From assembly GCA_033764095.1 (NCBI GenBank), contig JANRJF010000017.1, positions 1 through 18,600 on the forward strand: a stretch of DNA of 18,600 nucleotides, in the 5' to 3' direction. The DNA is from JBDTMT01 sp033764095 (GTDB lineage: Bacteria > Desulfobacterota > Binatia > HRBIN30 > CADEER01). The position numbers and the translations under genes were made by a program. Shown here piece after piece: positions 1-7,734 of this stretch; the stretch's first letter is position 1, and each line of letters opens with the position of its first letter. The notes beneath the pieces were generated by a model. It was given only the letters and a program-made list of their open reading frames with translations, did no database searches and was not told the origin of the DNA.

Positions 1-2012
1 GCGGTCTCCTTCATCTCGACCATGAAGGTGGACTCGCCGCCGGCCAGGTTGTCGGAGGCGCCGACGCGGGTGAAGAGTCGGTCGACGACGCCGATCTCGG
101 CGCGCGCCGCCGGCACGAAGCTGCCCATCTGCGCCAGCAGCCCGATCAGCGCGACCTGGCGGAGATAGGTCGACTTGCCGGCCATGTTGGGGCCGGTGAG
201 CACCAGGATCTGCTCGCCGTCAGGGTCGAGCTGGCAGTCGTTGGCGACGAAGCCCTCGCGCCCGGCGACCGCCTCGACCACCGGGTGGCGCCCTTCGACG
301 ATCGCGATGCGGCGCTCGCGATCGAGCGTCGGGCGGGTGTAGCGGCGCCGCTCGGCGACGCTGGCCAGCGCCGCCAACACGTCGATGCGCGCCAGCGCCG
401 CCGCGGTGCGCGACAATGCCGCGTGCTCCGCACCGATCGCGGCGACCAGCGCGGTGAAGCGCTGCGCCTCCAGCGCGCCGAGCCGTTCCTCGGCGCCCAG
501 CACCTTGGCCTCGTACTGCGCCAGCTCGTCGGTGATGAAGCGCTCGCCGGTGGCGATGGTCTGCTTGCGCCGATACTCGGCCGGCACCAGGTGCAGGTTC
601 GGCTTGGTGACCTCGATGTAGTAGCCGAAGACGTTGTTGTAGCGGACCTTGAGCGAATTGATGCCGGTGCGCTGCCGCTCGCGCGCCTCGTACTCGCCGA
701 AGAAACGCTTGCCGTGCAGCGCCAGCTCGCGCAGCTCGTCGGCCTCGGGGTCGGCGCCCGGCTTGAGCAGCTGGCCGGGGCGCGGCTTGAGCGGCACGTC
801 CTCGCTGATCGTCGCGGTGATGGTCGCCTGCACCGCGGGCAGCGGCGCCAGCGCGACGCCGGCGTCGCGCAGCGCCGCGGCCGGCATGTCGGCGAGCAGA
901 TCGCGCAGCTCGCCGACCACCGCTAGCGCGGCGGCGAGGCCGAGCAGGTCGCGCGGCACGACGCGCGCCGCCGCCAGGCGAGCGGTGAGCCGTTCGAGAT
1001 CGCCGATGCGGCCGAGACGCTCGCGCAGCGCGTCGCGGCGGCTCGGCTGGCGCACCAGCGCCTCGACCGCGTCGAGCCGCGCGCCGATCGCGGCGAGGTC
1101 GGTGAGCGGCGCCAGCAGCCACTGGCGCAGCAGCCGGCCGCCCATCGGCGTCTCGCTCTCGTCGAGCACCGCCAGCAGCGCGCCGCGCTTCTCGCCGCGC
1201 GTCGTGGTGAGCAACTCGAGATTGCGCCGGCTGGCCTCGTCGATCACCAGCACCGCGCTGCTCGCGTCGCTCTCCGGCGGGCGCAGATGCGCGACGCTGG
1301 CGCGGTGCGTCTCGGCCAGGTAGCCGAGCAGCGCGCCGAGCGCGGCGGCAATCGCCGGTGCGGCCGGCGCGGCGTGCGTCGCCAGCCAGGCTGTACCGGT
1401 GCTGGCGTCGAAGCGCGCCGCCGCCAGTGGGCTCAGCATCGCCGCCGGCGCCGCACGCGCCAGCAGCGCGGCGAGCCCCGCGTCGTCGGCGGCGTGCAGG
1501 ATCTCGCGCGGCGCCAGGCGGCCGAGCAGGTCGGCCAGCCCGCCCGATTCGGCGCAGAACGCCTGGCGCGTCTCGCCGGTGGAGAGATCGGCCGCCAGCA
1601 GGCCGAAGCCGTCGCCGTCGCGCGCCACCGCCGCCAGGTAGTTGGGCTGCTTCGGATCGAGGTAGTCCTCCTCGGTCACCGTGCCCGGCGTGACGACGCG
1701 CACCACGGCGCGCTGCACGAGGCCCTTGGCCTGGCTGGCGTCCTCGGTCTGGTCGCACAGCGCGACCTTGAATCCCTGCGCCAGCAACCGGGCGACGTAC
1801 TGCTGCACGGCGTGGTGCGGCACGCCGCACATCGGGATCGGCACCTCGTCCTTCTTGCTGCGCGTCGTCAGCGTGATGTCGAGCGCGCGCGCCGCCACCT
1901 CGGCGTCCTCGAAGAACAGCTCGTAGAAATCGCCGAGCCGGAACAGCAGCAGCGCCCCCGGCACCTCCTGCTTGGCGCGCAGGTACTGCTCCAGCATCGG
2001 GGTGAGCTTCAT
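1..2012 (-). CDS. mutS: DNA mismatch repair protein MutS (3' end cut by window edge)
   Basis: ATPase that recognises mismatches and small loops in DNA and starts methyl-independent or methyl-directed repair with MutL. The first 670 codons are present. The N-terminal mismatch-binding domain is clear, with the Phe-X-Glu mismatch wedge in GDFYELFFEDA (F29, E31). MCGVPHHAVQQYV and TPGTVTEEDYL follow. The core region reads VIDEASRRNLEL near residues 250-265, and the ATPase Walker A GPNMAGKSTYLRQ starts near residue 607. The last visible residues, ASDNLAGGESTFMVEM, are the Walker B/signature region. Spacing matches E. coli MutS (853 aa), so about 180 C-terminal residues lie outside. The start (ATG at 2010-2012) gives the usual MutS N-terminus, though the ribosome site before it is weak. 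The three stretches read at the start, middle and end are in one frame. Upstream lies a 7-bp tandem repeat array. Confidence 0.97.
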   Translation of the reverse strand, partial: MKLTPMLEQYLRAKQEVPGALLLFRLGDFYELFFEDAEVAARALDITLTTRSKKDEVPIPMCGVPHHAVQQYVARLLAQGFKVALCDQTEDASQAKGLVQRAVVRVVTPGTVTEEDYLDPKQPNYLAAVARDGDGFGLLAADLSTGETRQAFCAESGGLADLLGRLAPREILHAADDAGLAALLARAAPAAMLSPLAAARFDASTGTAWLATHAAPAAPAIAAALGALLGYLAETHRASVAHLRPPESDASSAVLVIDEASRRNLELLTTTRGEKRGALLAVLDESETPMGGRLLRQWLLAPLTDLAAIGARLDAVEALVRQPSRRDALRERLGRIGDLERLTARLAAARVVPRDLLGLAAALAVVGELRDLLADMPAAALRDAGVALAPLPAVQATITATISEDVPLKPRPGQLLKPGADPEADELRELALHGKRFFGEYEARERQRTGINSLKVRYNNVFGYYIEVTKPNLHLVPAEYRRKQTIATGERFITDELAQYEAKVLGAEERLGALEAQRFTALVAAIGAEHAALSRTAAALARIDVLAALASVAERRRYTRPTLDRERRIAIVEGRHPVVEAVAGREGFVANDCQLDPDGEQILVLTGPNMAGKSTYLRQVALIGLLAQMGSFVPAARAEIGVVDRLFTRVGASDNLAGGESTFMVEMKET

Positions 2013-2030
2013 GGCTGCCGATCCAGAAGC

Positions 2031-2105
2031 GTGACCGGTGACCGGTGACCGGTGACCGGAGGAAGGAGCGTGACCGGTGACCGGTAACCGGTGACCGGTG
2101 AACCG
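2031..2105. repeat. Heptad tandem array, unit GTGACCG
   Basis: Four perfect GTGACCG units fill 2031-2058. An 11-bp purine-rich interruption (2059-2069) follows. A second block at 2070-2105 has units GTGACCG, GTGACCG, GTAACCG, GTGACCG and GTGAACCG. Each junction makes the palindrome ACCGGT. The array begins 19 bp from the mutS start codon, inside what must be the mutS leader or the L,D-transpeptidase-mutS spacer. It pairs with the opposite-orientation array at 2196-2228. Confidence 0.95.
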
Positions 2106-2195
2106 CTAGGGAGCAGGCGCGACGTGGTGCGGTGCGGAGGCACGGCGGCGGATACTGTCACCGGCGCATCACCCCATCAACCTCACCGTGTTCCT

Positions 2196-2228
2196 CTCAC
2201 CGGTCACCGGTCACTGGTCACCGGTCAC
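2196..2228. repeat. Inverted heptad array, unit GTCACCG
   Basis: Units CTCACCG, GTCACCG, GTCACTG, GTCACCG and a partial GTCAC run without gaps, ending 7 bp before the stop codon of the L,D-transpeptidase gene at 2236. The unit is the reverse complement of the unit at 2031-2105 (CGGTCAC versus GTGACCG), so the two arrays could fold into a long imperfect stem with about 90 bp between them. One stray GTCACCG copy lies between them at 2157-2163. Otherwise the 90-bp middle shows nothing recognisable. Confidence 0.93.
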
Positions 2229-2235
2229 GCTTCTC

Positions 2236-3027
2236 TCATCGCGTCGCGGCGCTCGACATCGCGGCGCGCGGCGGCGGCGGCAGCGTCGCGAGCTGATCGC
2301 GCAGCCAGGCGTACAGGCCCGGCACCCAGGGGGAGCGGGCGCGGAAGCCGCGCGGCAGCGAGCGGTAGCGGAAGTCGACCGGGCTGATCACCACCGCGGC
2401 GCGCTCCCAGTCGGAGTCGGCGGCGAGCACGAAGACGTCTTCCGACGCCTGGTCGCCGATCGCCAGACAGCCGACCGAGCCCCAGCCGCCGTGGATCATG
2501 ATGTCGCCGCCGAGCGTGGCGAGGTCGCGGCCGTCCTCCATCGCCTGGGCGCGGTCGAACTCGTTCGGATAGCTGAGCGCCAGCGACAGGTGCGCGACGC
2601 TGTTCGGGTTGAGGTAGACGATCGAGTAGACGCCCTCCGGCACCTGCCGGTCGCCCTCGCGCAGCTTGGGGCCGAGCCCGCCGCTGGCGCCGAGGATCGG
2701 AAAGGCGCGCACGAAGCGCAGCGGCTGGTCGGGCCCGGCGGCGTAGAGCTGCAGCTCGCGCTCCTGCTTGAGGCCGAGCAGCACGAAGCGCGCCGGCGGA
2801 TACGGCACGCCGGCGGCGGCGAACGACGGCCGCAGCCGCGCCCGCGCAGCGGGCCCGTACTGCGCGACGCGATCCTCGATGGTCGGCCGCGACGCCAGCG
2901 GAGTCGGCGGCGGCAGCGTCGCCGCCACCGCGTGCGCCGGCGGCGGACGGCGGCGTTCGGCGCTGCCGCAGCCGAGCGCGGCGATCAGCAGCGCCAGCAG
3001 CAGCGGACGCCACGCGCGGCGGGTCAC
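2236..3027 (-). CDS. YafK-like L,D-transpeptidase (YkuD fold) lipoprotein
   Basis: A 263-residue cell-envelope enzyme with the YkuD catalytic signature IHGGWGSVGC: H179, S184 and nucleophile C187. The 'SVGCLAI' form resembles the YafK/LdtF branch, whose members act on peptidoglycan cross-links or on protein-peptidoglycan links. Residues 8-20 form a lipoprotein signal peptide ending in a lipobox-like ALGC (C20), so the mature protein is probably membrane-anchored in the periplasm. A Pro-rich linker (28-47) follows. The start is GTG at 3025-3027, chosen because a perfect AGGAGG sits 6 bases upstream and the signal peptide begins right there. It lies 13 bp behind the VWA gene, so the two are almost certainly co-transcribed. 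Substrate specificity cannot be read from sequence. Confidence 0.9.
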   Translation of the reverse strand: MTRRAWRPLLLALLIAALGCGSAERRRPPPAHAVAATLPPPTPLASRPTIEDRVAQYGPAARARLRPSFAAAGVPYPPARFVLLGLKQERELQLYAAGPDQPLRFVRAFPILGASGGLGPKLREGDRQVPEGVYSIVYLNPNSVAHLSLALSYPNEFDRAQAMEDGRDLATLGGDIMIHGGWGSVGCLAIGDQASEDVFVLAADSDWERAAVVISPVDFRYRSLPRGFRARSPWVPGLYAWLRDQLATLPPPPRAAMSSAATR

Positions 3028-3033
3028 CGGAGC

Positions 3034-3039
3034 CCTCCT
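3034..3039 (-). promoter_or_regulatory. Ribosome binding site of the L,D-transpeptidase gene
   Basis: AGGAGG on the minus strand, 6 bases before the GTG start at 3027 and directly after the VWA stop codon (3041-3043). It fixes the start codon and implies independent re-initiation within one transcript. Confidence 0.8.
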
Positions 3040-3040
3040 C

Positions 3041-4627
3041 TCACAGGCGCTTGCGCTTGCGCGCGATGTAGTCGACCAGCAGGTACTCGCCGAGCCGGTC
3101 GGGGCGCGTGAACAGGGCGCGGCCGCGGTTGATCTTGGTCATGCGCTCGACGAAGGCGCGCAGGCTGGGGCTGTCGTCGAGCATGAAGGTGTTGATGACG
3201 ACGCCGTCGCGGGTGACGCGCTCGACTTCCTTCAGCGTCTCCTGCGCGGCGCGCATGCTGATGCCGCCGAACGACAGCGGCCACTCGCAGTAGAGGCGGC
3301 CGCGCGAGAAATACGCGGTCGGCTGGCCGTCGGTGATGACGATCATGTGCTGGTTGGGGCTCGGGTGCTTCTTCAGCAGGTCGCTCGCCAGGCGCAGGCC
3401 GTCCTGCAGATTGGTGAACGGGTCGCCCATGTTCCAGCTCGCCTCCGGCAGGTCGCGCAGCTTGAGCTCGGTGGCGCGGGTGTAGAAGCCGACGACGGCG
3501 AAGTAGTCGCGCGGGTAGCGCGAGCGGATCAGGCTCTCCATCGCCAGCGCGACCTTCTTGGCGGCGGCGAAGCGGCCCTCCCAGCTCATCGACCAGCTCA
3601 TGTCGAGCAGCAGCACGGTCGACGTGGTGGTGGTGTGGGTGGTCTCGTAGACCTCGAAATCGTCGTGCCGCAGGCGCAGCGGCGCCTGCGCCTGGCGCGC
3701 CAGGGCGTGGCGCAGGGTGCGCGCCACGTCGACGTTGAGCGGATCGCCGAACTGGTAGGGCTTGGTGTCCTCCGGCCGCACGTCGGCGAGGCCGCGATGG
3801 TCGTGCTGGTGGCTCCCGGCGCGGTCGCGCAGCAGGCCTTGGTAGATGTCGCGCAGCGCCAGCTGGCCGATCTTGCGCATGCCCTTGGGCGACAGCTGCA
3901 CGCGGCCACCGCGCGTGCCGAGATAGCCGGCGCGCTGCAGGACGATCAGCATCTGGCGCAGGTTCTGCAGGCCCTGCGCCGCCTCGTCGCCGAGCATCTC
4001 GCGCAGTTGCTCCAGGCTGATCGTCTCCAGGCGGCCGGCGAGCAGGTCGTCCTCCAGCTGCTTGAGGCGCTGCATCTCGCGCATCAGCTCGAGCGCCTGC
4101 TCGTAGTCGAGCGCGGTGGGGCCCTGGAAGAACTCGCCGTAGCGGCGCTGGAAATCCTCCAGGCCGCGCACGTTCTCCACCTCCTCCAGCAGCTGCTCGT
4201 ACTCGGCGCGCGCGTCGGCGTCCTCGAACTCGTAGTCGCGCAGCTGCTCCAGCGCTTCCGAGAGGCGCCGCGACAGGCGCTCGAGCTGCGCCTGCTTCGC
4301 CTCCGCCGCGGCGCCCGGATTGCCGTTCAGCGCCTCGCGCTCCATGTCGAGCAGCGTCTCCAGGCGTTCGGCGAGCGGGTCGAGCGAACGGTCGATCGAG
4401 TACTGCCGCTGCCGCTCGCGCATCGTCTCGCGCAGCTGCTCGAGAAAATCGTCGAGCCCCATGACGCGCACGCCGTCGAACTCGGCGCCGTGCCGCATCA
4501 GCCACTCCCAGGCCTGCTGCACGTCGTCGGTGTACGACAGGTACTCGGCCAGCTTCTCGAACGCCCGCTCGGGCGACAGCTGCACCTGCTGGCTGCCGTC
4601 CCACTCGGTGTAGCGGAGGAGATGCAT
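3041..4627 (-). CDS. VWA-domain protein, partner of the adjacent ChlI/MoxR-like AAA+ ATPase
   Basis: 528 residues, no signal peptide, probably cytoplasmic. The C-terminal third is a von Willebrand A domain (about 334-510) with a complete metal site: DMSWS (D342, S344, S346), T405 in FTNLQDG, and D433 in VITDGQP. The middle is highly charged and helical (about 60-215). Residues about 204-262 end in VQLSPKGMRKIGQLALRDI, which looks like a winged-helix segment (inference). A His-rich GSHQHDHRG lies at 271-279. Proteins of this shape are commonly encoded beside ChlI-like AAA+ ATPases, and the ATPase/VWA pair is thought to work like the ChlI/ChlD or MoxR/CoxE systems to remodel or metallate a target. 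The target here is unknown. The start has no clear ribosome site and lies 8 bp from the repeat at 4635-4740. Confidence 0.88.
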   Translation of the reverse strand: MHLLRYTEWDGSQQVQLSPERAFEKLAEYLSYTDDVQQAWEWLMRHGAEFDGVRVMGLDDFLEQLRETMRERQRQYSIDRSLDPLAERLETLLDMEREALNGNPGAAAEAKQAQLERLSRRLSEALEQLRDYEFEDADARAEYEQLLEEVENVRGLEDFQRRYGEFFQGPTALDYEQALELMREMQRLKQLEDDLLAGRLETISLEQLREMLGDEAAQGLQNLRQMLIVLQRAGYLGTRGGRVQLSPKGMRKIGQLALRDIYQGLLRDRAGSHQHDHRGLADVRPEDTKPYQFGDPLNVDVARTLRHALARQAQAPLRLRHDDFEVYETTHTTTTSTVLLLDMSWSMSWEGRFAAAKKVALAMESLIRSRYPRDYFAVVGFYTRATELKLRDLPEASWNMGDPFTNLQDGLRLASDLLKKHPSPNQHMIVITDGQPTAYFSRGRLYCEWPLSFGGISMRAAQETLKEVERVTRDGVVINTFMLDDSPSLRAFVERMTKINRGRALFTRPDRLGEYLLVDYIARKRKRL

Positions 4628-4634
4628 GGGAGCA

Positions 4635-4740
4635 GGCTGTTAGGGGATTAGGCTGTTACGCTGTTAGGGGTCGGAAGGTTCGGGGTCGGCATCGTCCTCT
4701 TCTTCCCATAACAGCCTAACCCCCTAGCAGCGTAACAGCC
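4635..4740. repeat. Octad inverted repeat between the AAA+ and VWA genes
   Basis: The left arm (4635-4670) is built of 8-bp units GGCTGTTA, GGGGATTA, GGCTGTTA, CGCTGTTA, then GGGG. The right arm (4709-4740) is TAACAGCC, TAACCCCC, TAGCAGCG, TAACAGCC. The arms can pair in two registers: 4651-4670 with 4721-4740 (19 of 20 match), or 4635-4658 with 4709-4732 (21 of 24 match). These two pairings exclude each other. The right arm ends 3 bp from the stop codon of the AAA+ gene, and the left arm begins 8 bp before the VWA start codon in the direction of transcription. Confidence 0.95.
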
Positions 4741-4743
4741 TTC

Positions 4744-6168
4744 CTACGCGCGATAGCTCCACCGTGCCCCCTCGCTGTCGCGATTGAGCTTCTGATGGAG
4801 ATGCAGGCCCTCCAGCACCAGCTCGGTGGCGGCGGCGATGAAGCCGGGGCTCTCGTAGGGCCCGAGGGTGCGCACGGCGTCGCGCAGGCCGGGGATCTTC
4901 TCGACCCCTTCCAGGTAGTCCTGCGCCGGCATCGCGTCGCTCACCTCGACGCCCCAGCCGGACTCGAAGTGCGCGACGATCGGCTGCAGCGGCTCCAGCG
5001 CCAGATGCTGGTCGAACACCGCGACGATGGCGCGCTGCACCAGGCGGGCGATGATGTCCGCCTCGCTGCGCTCCTCGGCGGCGTACTCGACCTCGATCTT
5101 GCCGGCGGTCGAGGCGTAGAGCGCGTGCAGATCCGACAGGCGCGGCACGATCTCGTCCTCGCCGAGGCGCACGGCGCGCTTCTCGGCGTTCGACAGCACG
5201 CTCTCGTAGTTGTTGATCGTCACCCGCACGCTGACGCCGGAGGCCTGGTTGATCTCCGGGCAGGCACGCGCCTCGAAGGTCACCTGCGCGACGATCTGCT
5301 TGAGGAAGTCGGGCACGTGCACGGCGCGGGCGCCGCGATCGAGCGCCGGCAGCTCCTGCTCCATGATCGCGATCTCGTCGGCCAGCGTCTTCGGGTAGTG
5401 GGTGCGGATCTGGACGTCGAAGCGGTCCTTGAGCGGCGTGATGATGCGGCCGCGCGAGGTGTAGTCCTCGGGGTTGGCGCTGGCGACGATCACCACGTCG
5501 AGCGGCAGGCGGACGCGGAAGCCCTTGATCTGCACGTCCTTCTCTTCCATCAGGTTGAACAGGCCGACCTGCACCTTCTCGGTCAGGTCGGGCAGCTCGT
5601 TGATGGCGAAGAGGCCGCGGTTGGAGCGCGGCACCAGGCCGTAGTGGATGGTGTCCTCGTCCTCCAGGTAGCGGCCCTCGGCGACCTTGATGGGGTCGAC
5701 CTCGCCGATCAGGTCGGCGATCGAGGTGTCCGGCGTGGCCAGCTTCTCGCCGTAGCGCGCCGCGCGCTCGATCCAGACGATCGGCGTCGCGTCGCCGTCG
5801 GCGGCGACGCGCGTGCGGCACGCCTTGCAGATCGGCCGGTACGGGTCGTCGTGCAGCGGGCAGCCGGCGATCGCCGGAATGGCCTCGTCGAGCAGCGCAG
5901 TGAGGCCGCGGATGAGGCGCGACTTGGCCTGGCCGCGCTCGCCGAGGAACACCATGTGATGGCCGGCGAGCAGCGCGTTCTCGATCTCCGGGATGACGGT
6001 GTCGTCGAAGCCGATGATGCCGGGCAGCAGCGTCGCGCGCGCGGCCAGCCGCGCCAGCAGGTTGCGGCGCATCTCCTCGCGCACCGGACGCGTGGTCACC
6101 CCGGCGGCGCGCAGCTCCCCGAGGGTGCGCGGCCGCGCCGGTGCCGCGCCAGTGGCGTCGTCGGACAT
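4744..6168 (-). CDS. ChlI/MoxR-like AAA+ ATPase (magnesium chelatase subunit I family)
   Basis: 474 residues from the ATG at 6166-6168. It has a Walker A GERGQAKS (76-83), a Walker B-like LFAINELPDL in which N190-E191 replaces the usual Asp-Glu, a sensor ASANPED (229-235) and an arginine-finger candidate R249 in PLKDRFD. Between Walker A and B is a Cys/His cluster, CPLH at 103-106 and CKAC at 114-117, which may bind zinc (inference). This is the ChlI-like branch usually paired with a VWA protein, as in the next gene. The open frame extends upstream to an ATG at 6309, but homology-like sequence begins only near 6168. A well-formed promoter 10 bp before this ATG would put the upstream extension outside the transcript, so I choose 6168. 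The function is probably chaperone-like remodelling. True magnesium chelatase is unlikely, since no chlorophyll genes are nearby. Confidence 0.9.
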   Translation of the reverse strand: MSDDATGAAPARPRTLGELRAAGVTTRPVREEMRRNLLARLAARATLLPGIIGFDDTVIPEIENALLAGHHMVFLGERGQAKSRLIRGLTALLDEAIPAIAGCPLHDDPYRPICKACRTRVAADGDATPIVWIERAARYGEKLATPDTSIADLIGEVDPIKVAEGRYLEDEDTIHYGLVPRSNRGLFAINELPDLTEKVQVGLFNLMEEKDVQIKGFRVRLPLDVVIVASANPEDYTSRGRIITPLKDRFDVQIRTHYPKTLADEIAIMEQELPALDRGARAVHVPDFLKQIVAQVTFEARACPEINQASGVSVRVTINNYESVLSNAEKRAVRLGEDEIVPRLSDLHALYASTAGKIEVEYAAEERSEADIIARLVQRAIVAVFDQHLALEPLQPIVAHFESGWGVEVSDAMPAQDYLEGVEKIPGLRDAVRTLGPYESPGFIAAATELVLEGLHLHQKLNRDSEGARWSYRA

Positions 6169-6177
6169 GTGGCGCGG

Positions 6178-6206
6178 ACTATAGGTGGAGGCCCTGGGGT
6201 CGGCAA
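6178..6206 (-). promoter_or_regulatory. Sigma-70-type promoter of the AAA+ gene, leaderless layout
   Basis: On the minus strand the -35 TTGCCG (6206-6201), a spacer of exactly 17 bases and the -10 TATAGT (6183-6178) lie 9 bases before the ATG at 6168. Transcription would start within a few bases of the start codon, and no Shine-Dalgarno sequence is visible. The layout matches the promoters at 8823-8851 and 8884-8912. Confidence 0.7.
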
Positions 6207-6256
6207 CCGATGGATGCGCGGCCGAGCAGCCGTGCGCTTCGCCGCGCCCGCACGCA

Positions 6257-6284
6257 GTAGCGCGGGCCTCCGTGCCCGCGCTAC
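6257..6284. repeat. Perfect 11-bp hairpin in the kinase-AAA+ gap
   Basis: GTAGCGCGGGC (6257-6267) and its exact complement (6274-6284) flank a 6-base loop. It lies 86 bp past the stop codon of the histidine kinase and about 50 bp upstream of the AAA+ promoter. It could end the kinase transcript, but no T-run follows. The rest of the 200-bp gap (6169-6369) shows only the promoter. Confidence 0.75.
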
Positions 6285-6369
6285 CGGGCGGGTCGATTGC
6301 GAACCTCATCCGCGCAGCCGGGCGGGGATGTGTCGACGCCCGGTCGACGCCGCGCGGCAGCGGCTCTGC

Positions 6370-7671
6370 TCAGCGCGGCTCGACGAGCGGCGGCGGAGCG
6401 AGCGGCAGCCGGACGCGGAAGGTGGTCCCGCGCTGGCCGGAGGCGGCGGCCAGCGTCCCGCCATGCAGCTCGACGATGGTGCGGCTGATGGCCAGCCCCA
6501 TGCCGAGCCCGCCCGGCTTGGTGGTGTAGAACGGCTCGAAGATCTCCGCCGCGCTACCGGCGGGCAGCCCCGGGCCGCTGTCGCGCACCAGCAGCTCGAC
6601 CGTGGCCGGCGCGACGAAGCGGGTCTCGATCGCCAGGGTCGGCCTGGCGCCGCGGCTGACGTGCATTGCCTCCAGGCCGTTGCGGACCAGGTTGAGCAGC
6701 AACTGCTCGATCTCGATGCGGTCGGCGGGCACGGCCGGCAGACCGTCCTGCAGCTGCAGCTCGACCGCGACGTCGGTCTCGCGCGCCTCGGCGTCGATCA
6801 TCTCGGCGACCACCCGCACCAGCGCGTTGAGGTCCACCGGCGCGCGCTGCGGCGCCGCCTTCTGCAGGAACTCGCGCAGCCGACGGATGATCGCCCCGCC
6901 GCGCAGCGCCTCCTGCGCGATGCGGTCGACCACCTCGACCATCTCGGGCGTCACCGCGGGCGTGGCCTCCATGCGCCGCCGGCACCCGGCGGCGTAGTTG
7001 GCGATGGCGCCGAGCGGCTGCGTCAGCTCGTGGGCAAGCTGCGCCGCCATCTCGCCCATCGTCCCGACGCGCAGGACGCGCGCCATCTCGGCATGGTGGC
7101 GCTGCAGCGCCATCGTCGCCTGCGCCTCGGCGGCGCGCTGCCCCGCCAGCTCACGGGCGATGTACACGGAGAGCGCGGACACCACGACCATGCCGACCAG
7201 CGCCTGCGCGACCGGCAGCCCGACCACCAGGTAGACGGCCGCCGCGCCGGCCGCCAGGTTGATCGCCGCGACCAGGGATTGAACCCGCGCCCCCCACGGG
7301 ATGACCGTCGCCGTGAGCAGCGCCGCCGACATGCACAGCAACGGCGTGGTGAACGGATCGTGCACGATGATCGCGGCGAGCGTGCCGCCGGCCGACGCGA
7401 CACCGCCGCAGAGCAGCGCGATGGTCACCGCCGCGCGCCGCGTCGGGCGCCGGCGCAGCAGCGCCAGACCGGCCACCTGCACCGCGATCAGGCCGACCTT
7501 GAGCAGGCTGAGCTGCCACAGCACGCCCGGGTTGAGCCACGGGTCGGTCGCCGCGAACAGCAGGTTGCCGACCACCACGATCCACAGCACCAGGCTGATG
7601 CGGCGGCGCAGCAGGTCGTCGGCCGACTCGCGACCATCGACGGGTCTGGCGGGCTGGAGCGGCTCACGCAT
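6370..7671 (-). CDS. Membrane-bound sensor histidine kinase (orphan)
   Basis: 433 residues. The N-terminal half has about six hydrophobic segments (roughly 26-42, 52-72, 81-103, 108-127, 131-151, 155-172) and no obvious periplasmic sensor domain. A short linker then leads to the phosphoacceptor box AAQLAHELTQPLGAI, with H214 as the likely phosphorylated residue. The ATP-binding half has the N box LLLNLVRNGLEAM (N331), the G1 box RDSGPGLP (364-370), the F box EIFEPFYTTK and the G2 box GLGMGL (388-393). The HELTQPL form is that of NtrB/FixL-like kinases. There is no receiver domain and no response regulator gene in the window, so its partner must be encoded elsewhere. The gene follows the APH-like kinase gene by 63 bp and may share its transcript. 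No good ribosome site precedes the ATG, so the start is less certain. Confidence 0.93.
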   Translation of the reverse strand: MREPLQPARPVDGRESADDLLRRRISLVLWIVVVGNLLFAATDPWLNPGVLWQLSLLKVGLIAVQVAGLALLRRRPTRRAAVTIALLCGGVASAGGTLAAIIVHDPFTTPLLCMSAALLTATVIPWGARVQSLVAAINLAAGAAAVYLVVGLPVAQALVGMVVVSALSVYIARELAGQRAAEAQATMALQRHHAEMARVLRVGTMGEMAAQLAHELTQPLGAIANYAAGCRRRMEATPAVTPEMVEVVDRIAQEALRGGAIIRRLREFLQKAAPQRAPVDLNALVRVVAEMIDAEARETDVAVELQLQDGLPAVPADRIEIEQLLLNLVRNGLEAMHVSRGARPTLAIETRFVAPATVELLVRDSGPGLPAGSAAEIFEPFYTTKPGGLGMGLAISRTIVELHGGTLAAASGQRGTTFRVRLPLAPPPLVEPR

Positions 7672-7734
7672 GGCAGGGCGGCAGGGACCGCGCGGCGCCG
7701 GAGCACGGCTCGCCCGCCGCGTCGGATGGCCTGC

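Noticed and set aside
220..1830. Minus-strand open frame of 536 codons
   Set aside because: Out of frame with mutS, which has all its motifs in the other minus-strand frame; the product is low-complexity Arg/Ala sequence.
2031..2228. CRISPR array
   Set aside because: Units are 7 bp with no spacers; this is a simple tandem repeat with an inverted partner.
2768..4651. Plus-strand open frame of 627 codons
   Set aside because: Antisense to the VWA and L,D-transpeptidase genes, with Leu/Gln/Ala-rich translation and no motifs.
4744..6168. True magnesium chelatase for chlorophyll synthesis
   Set aside because: No chlD/chlH or other tetrapyrrole genes are nearby; the ATPase belongs to the related AAA+/VWA pairs of other function.
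6169..6309. 47-codon N-terminal extension of the AAA+ ATPase
   Set aside because: It has no family resemblance and would span the promoter at 6178-6206. The ATG at 6168 is preferred.
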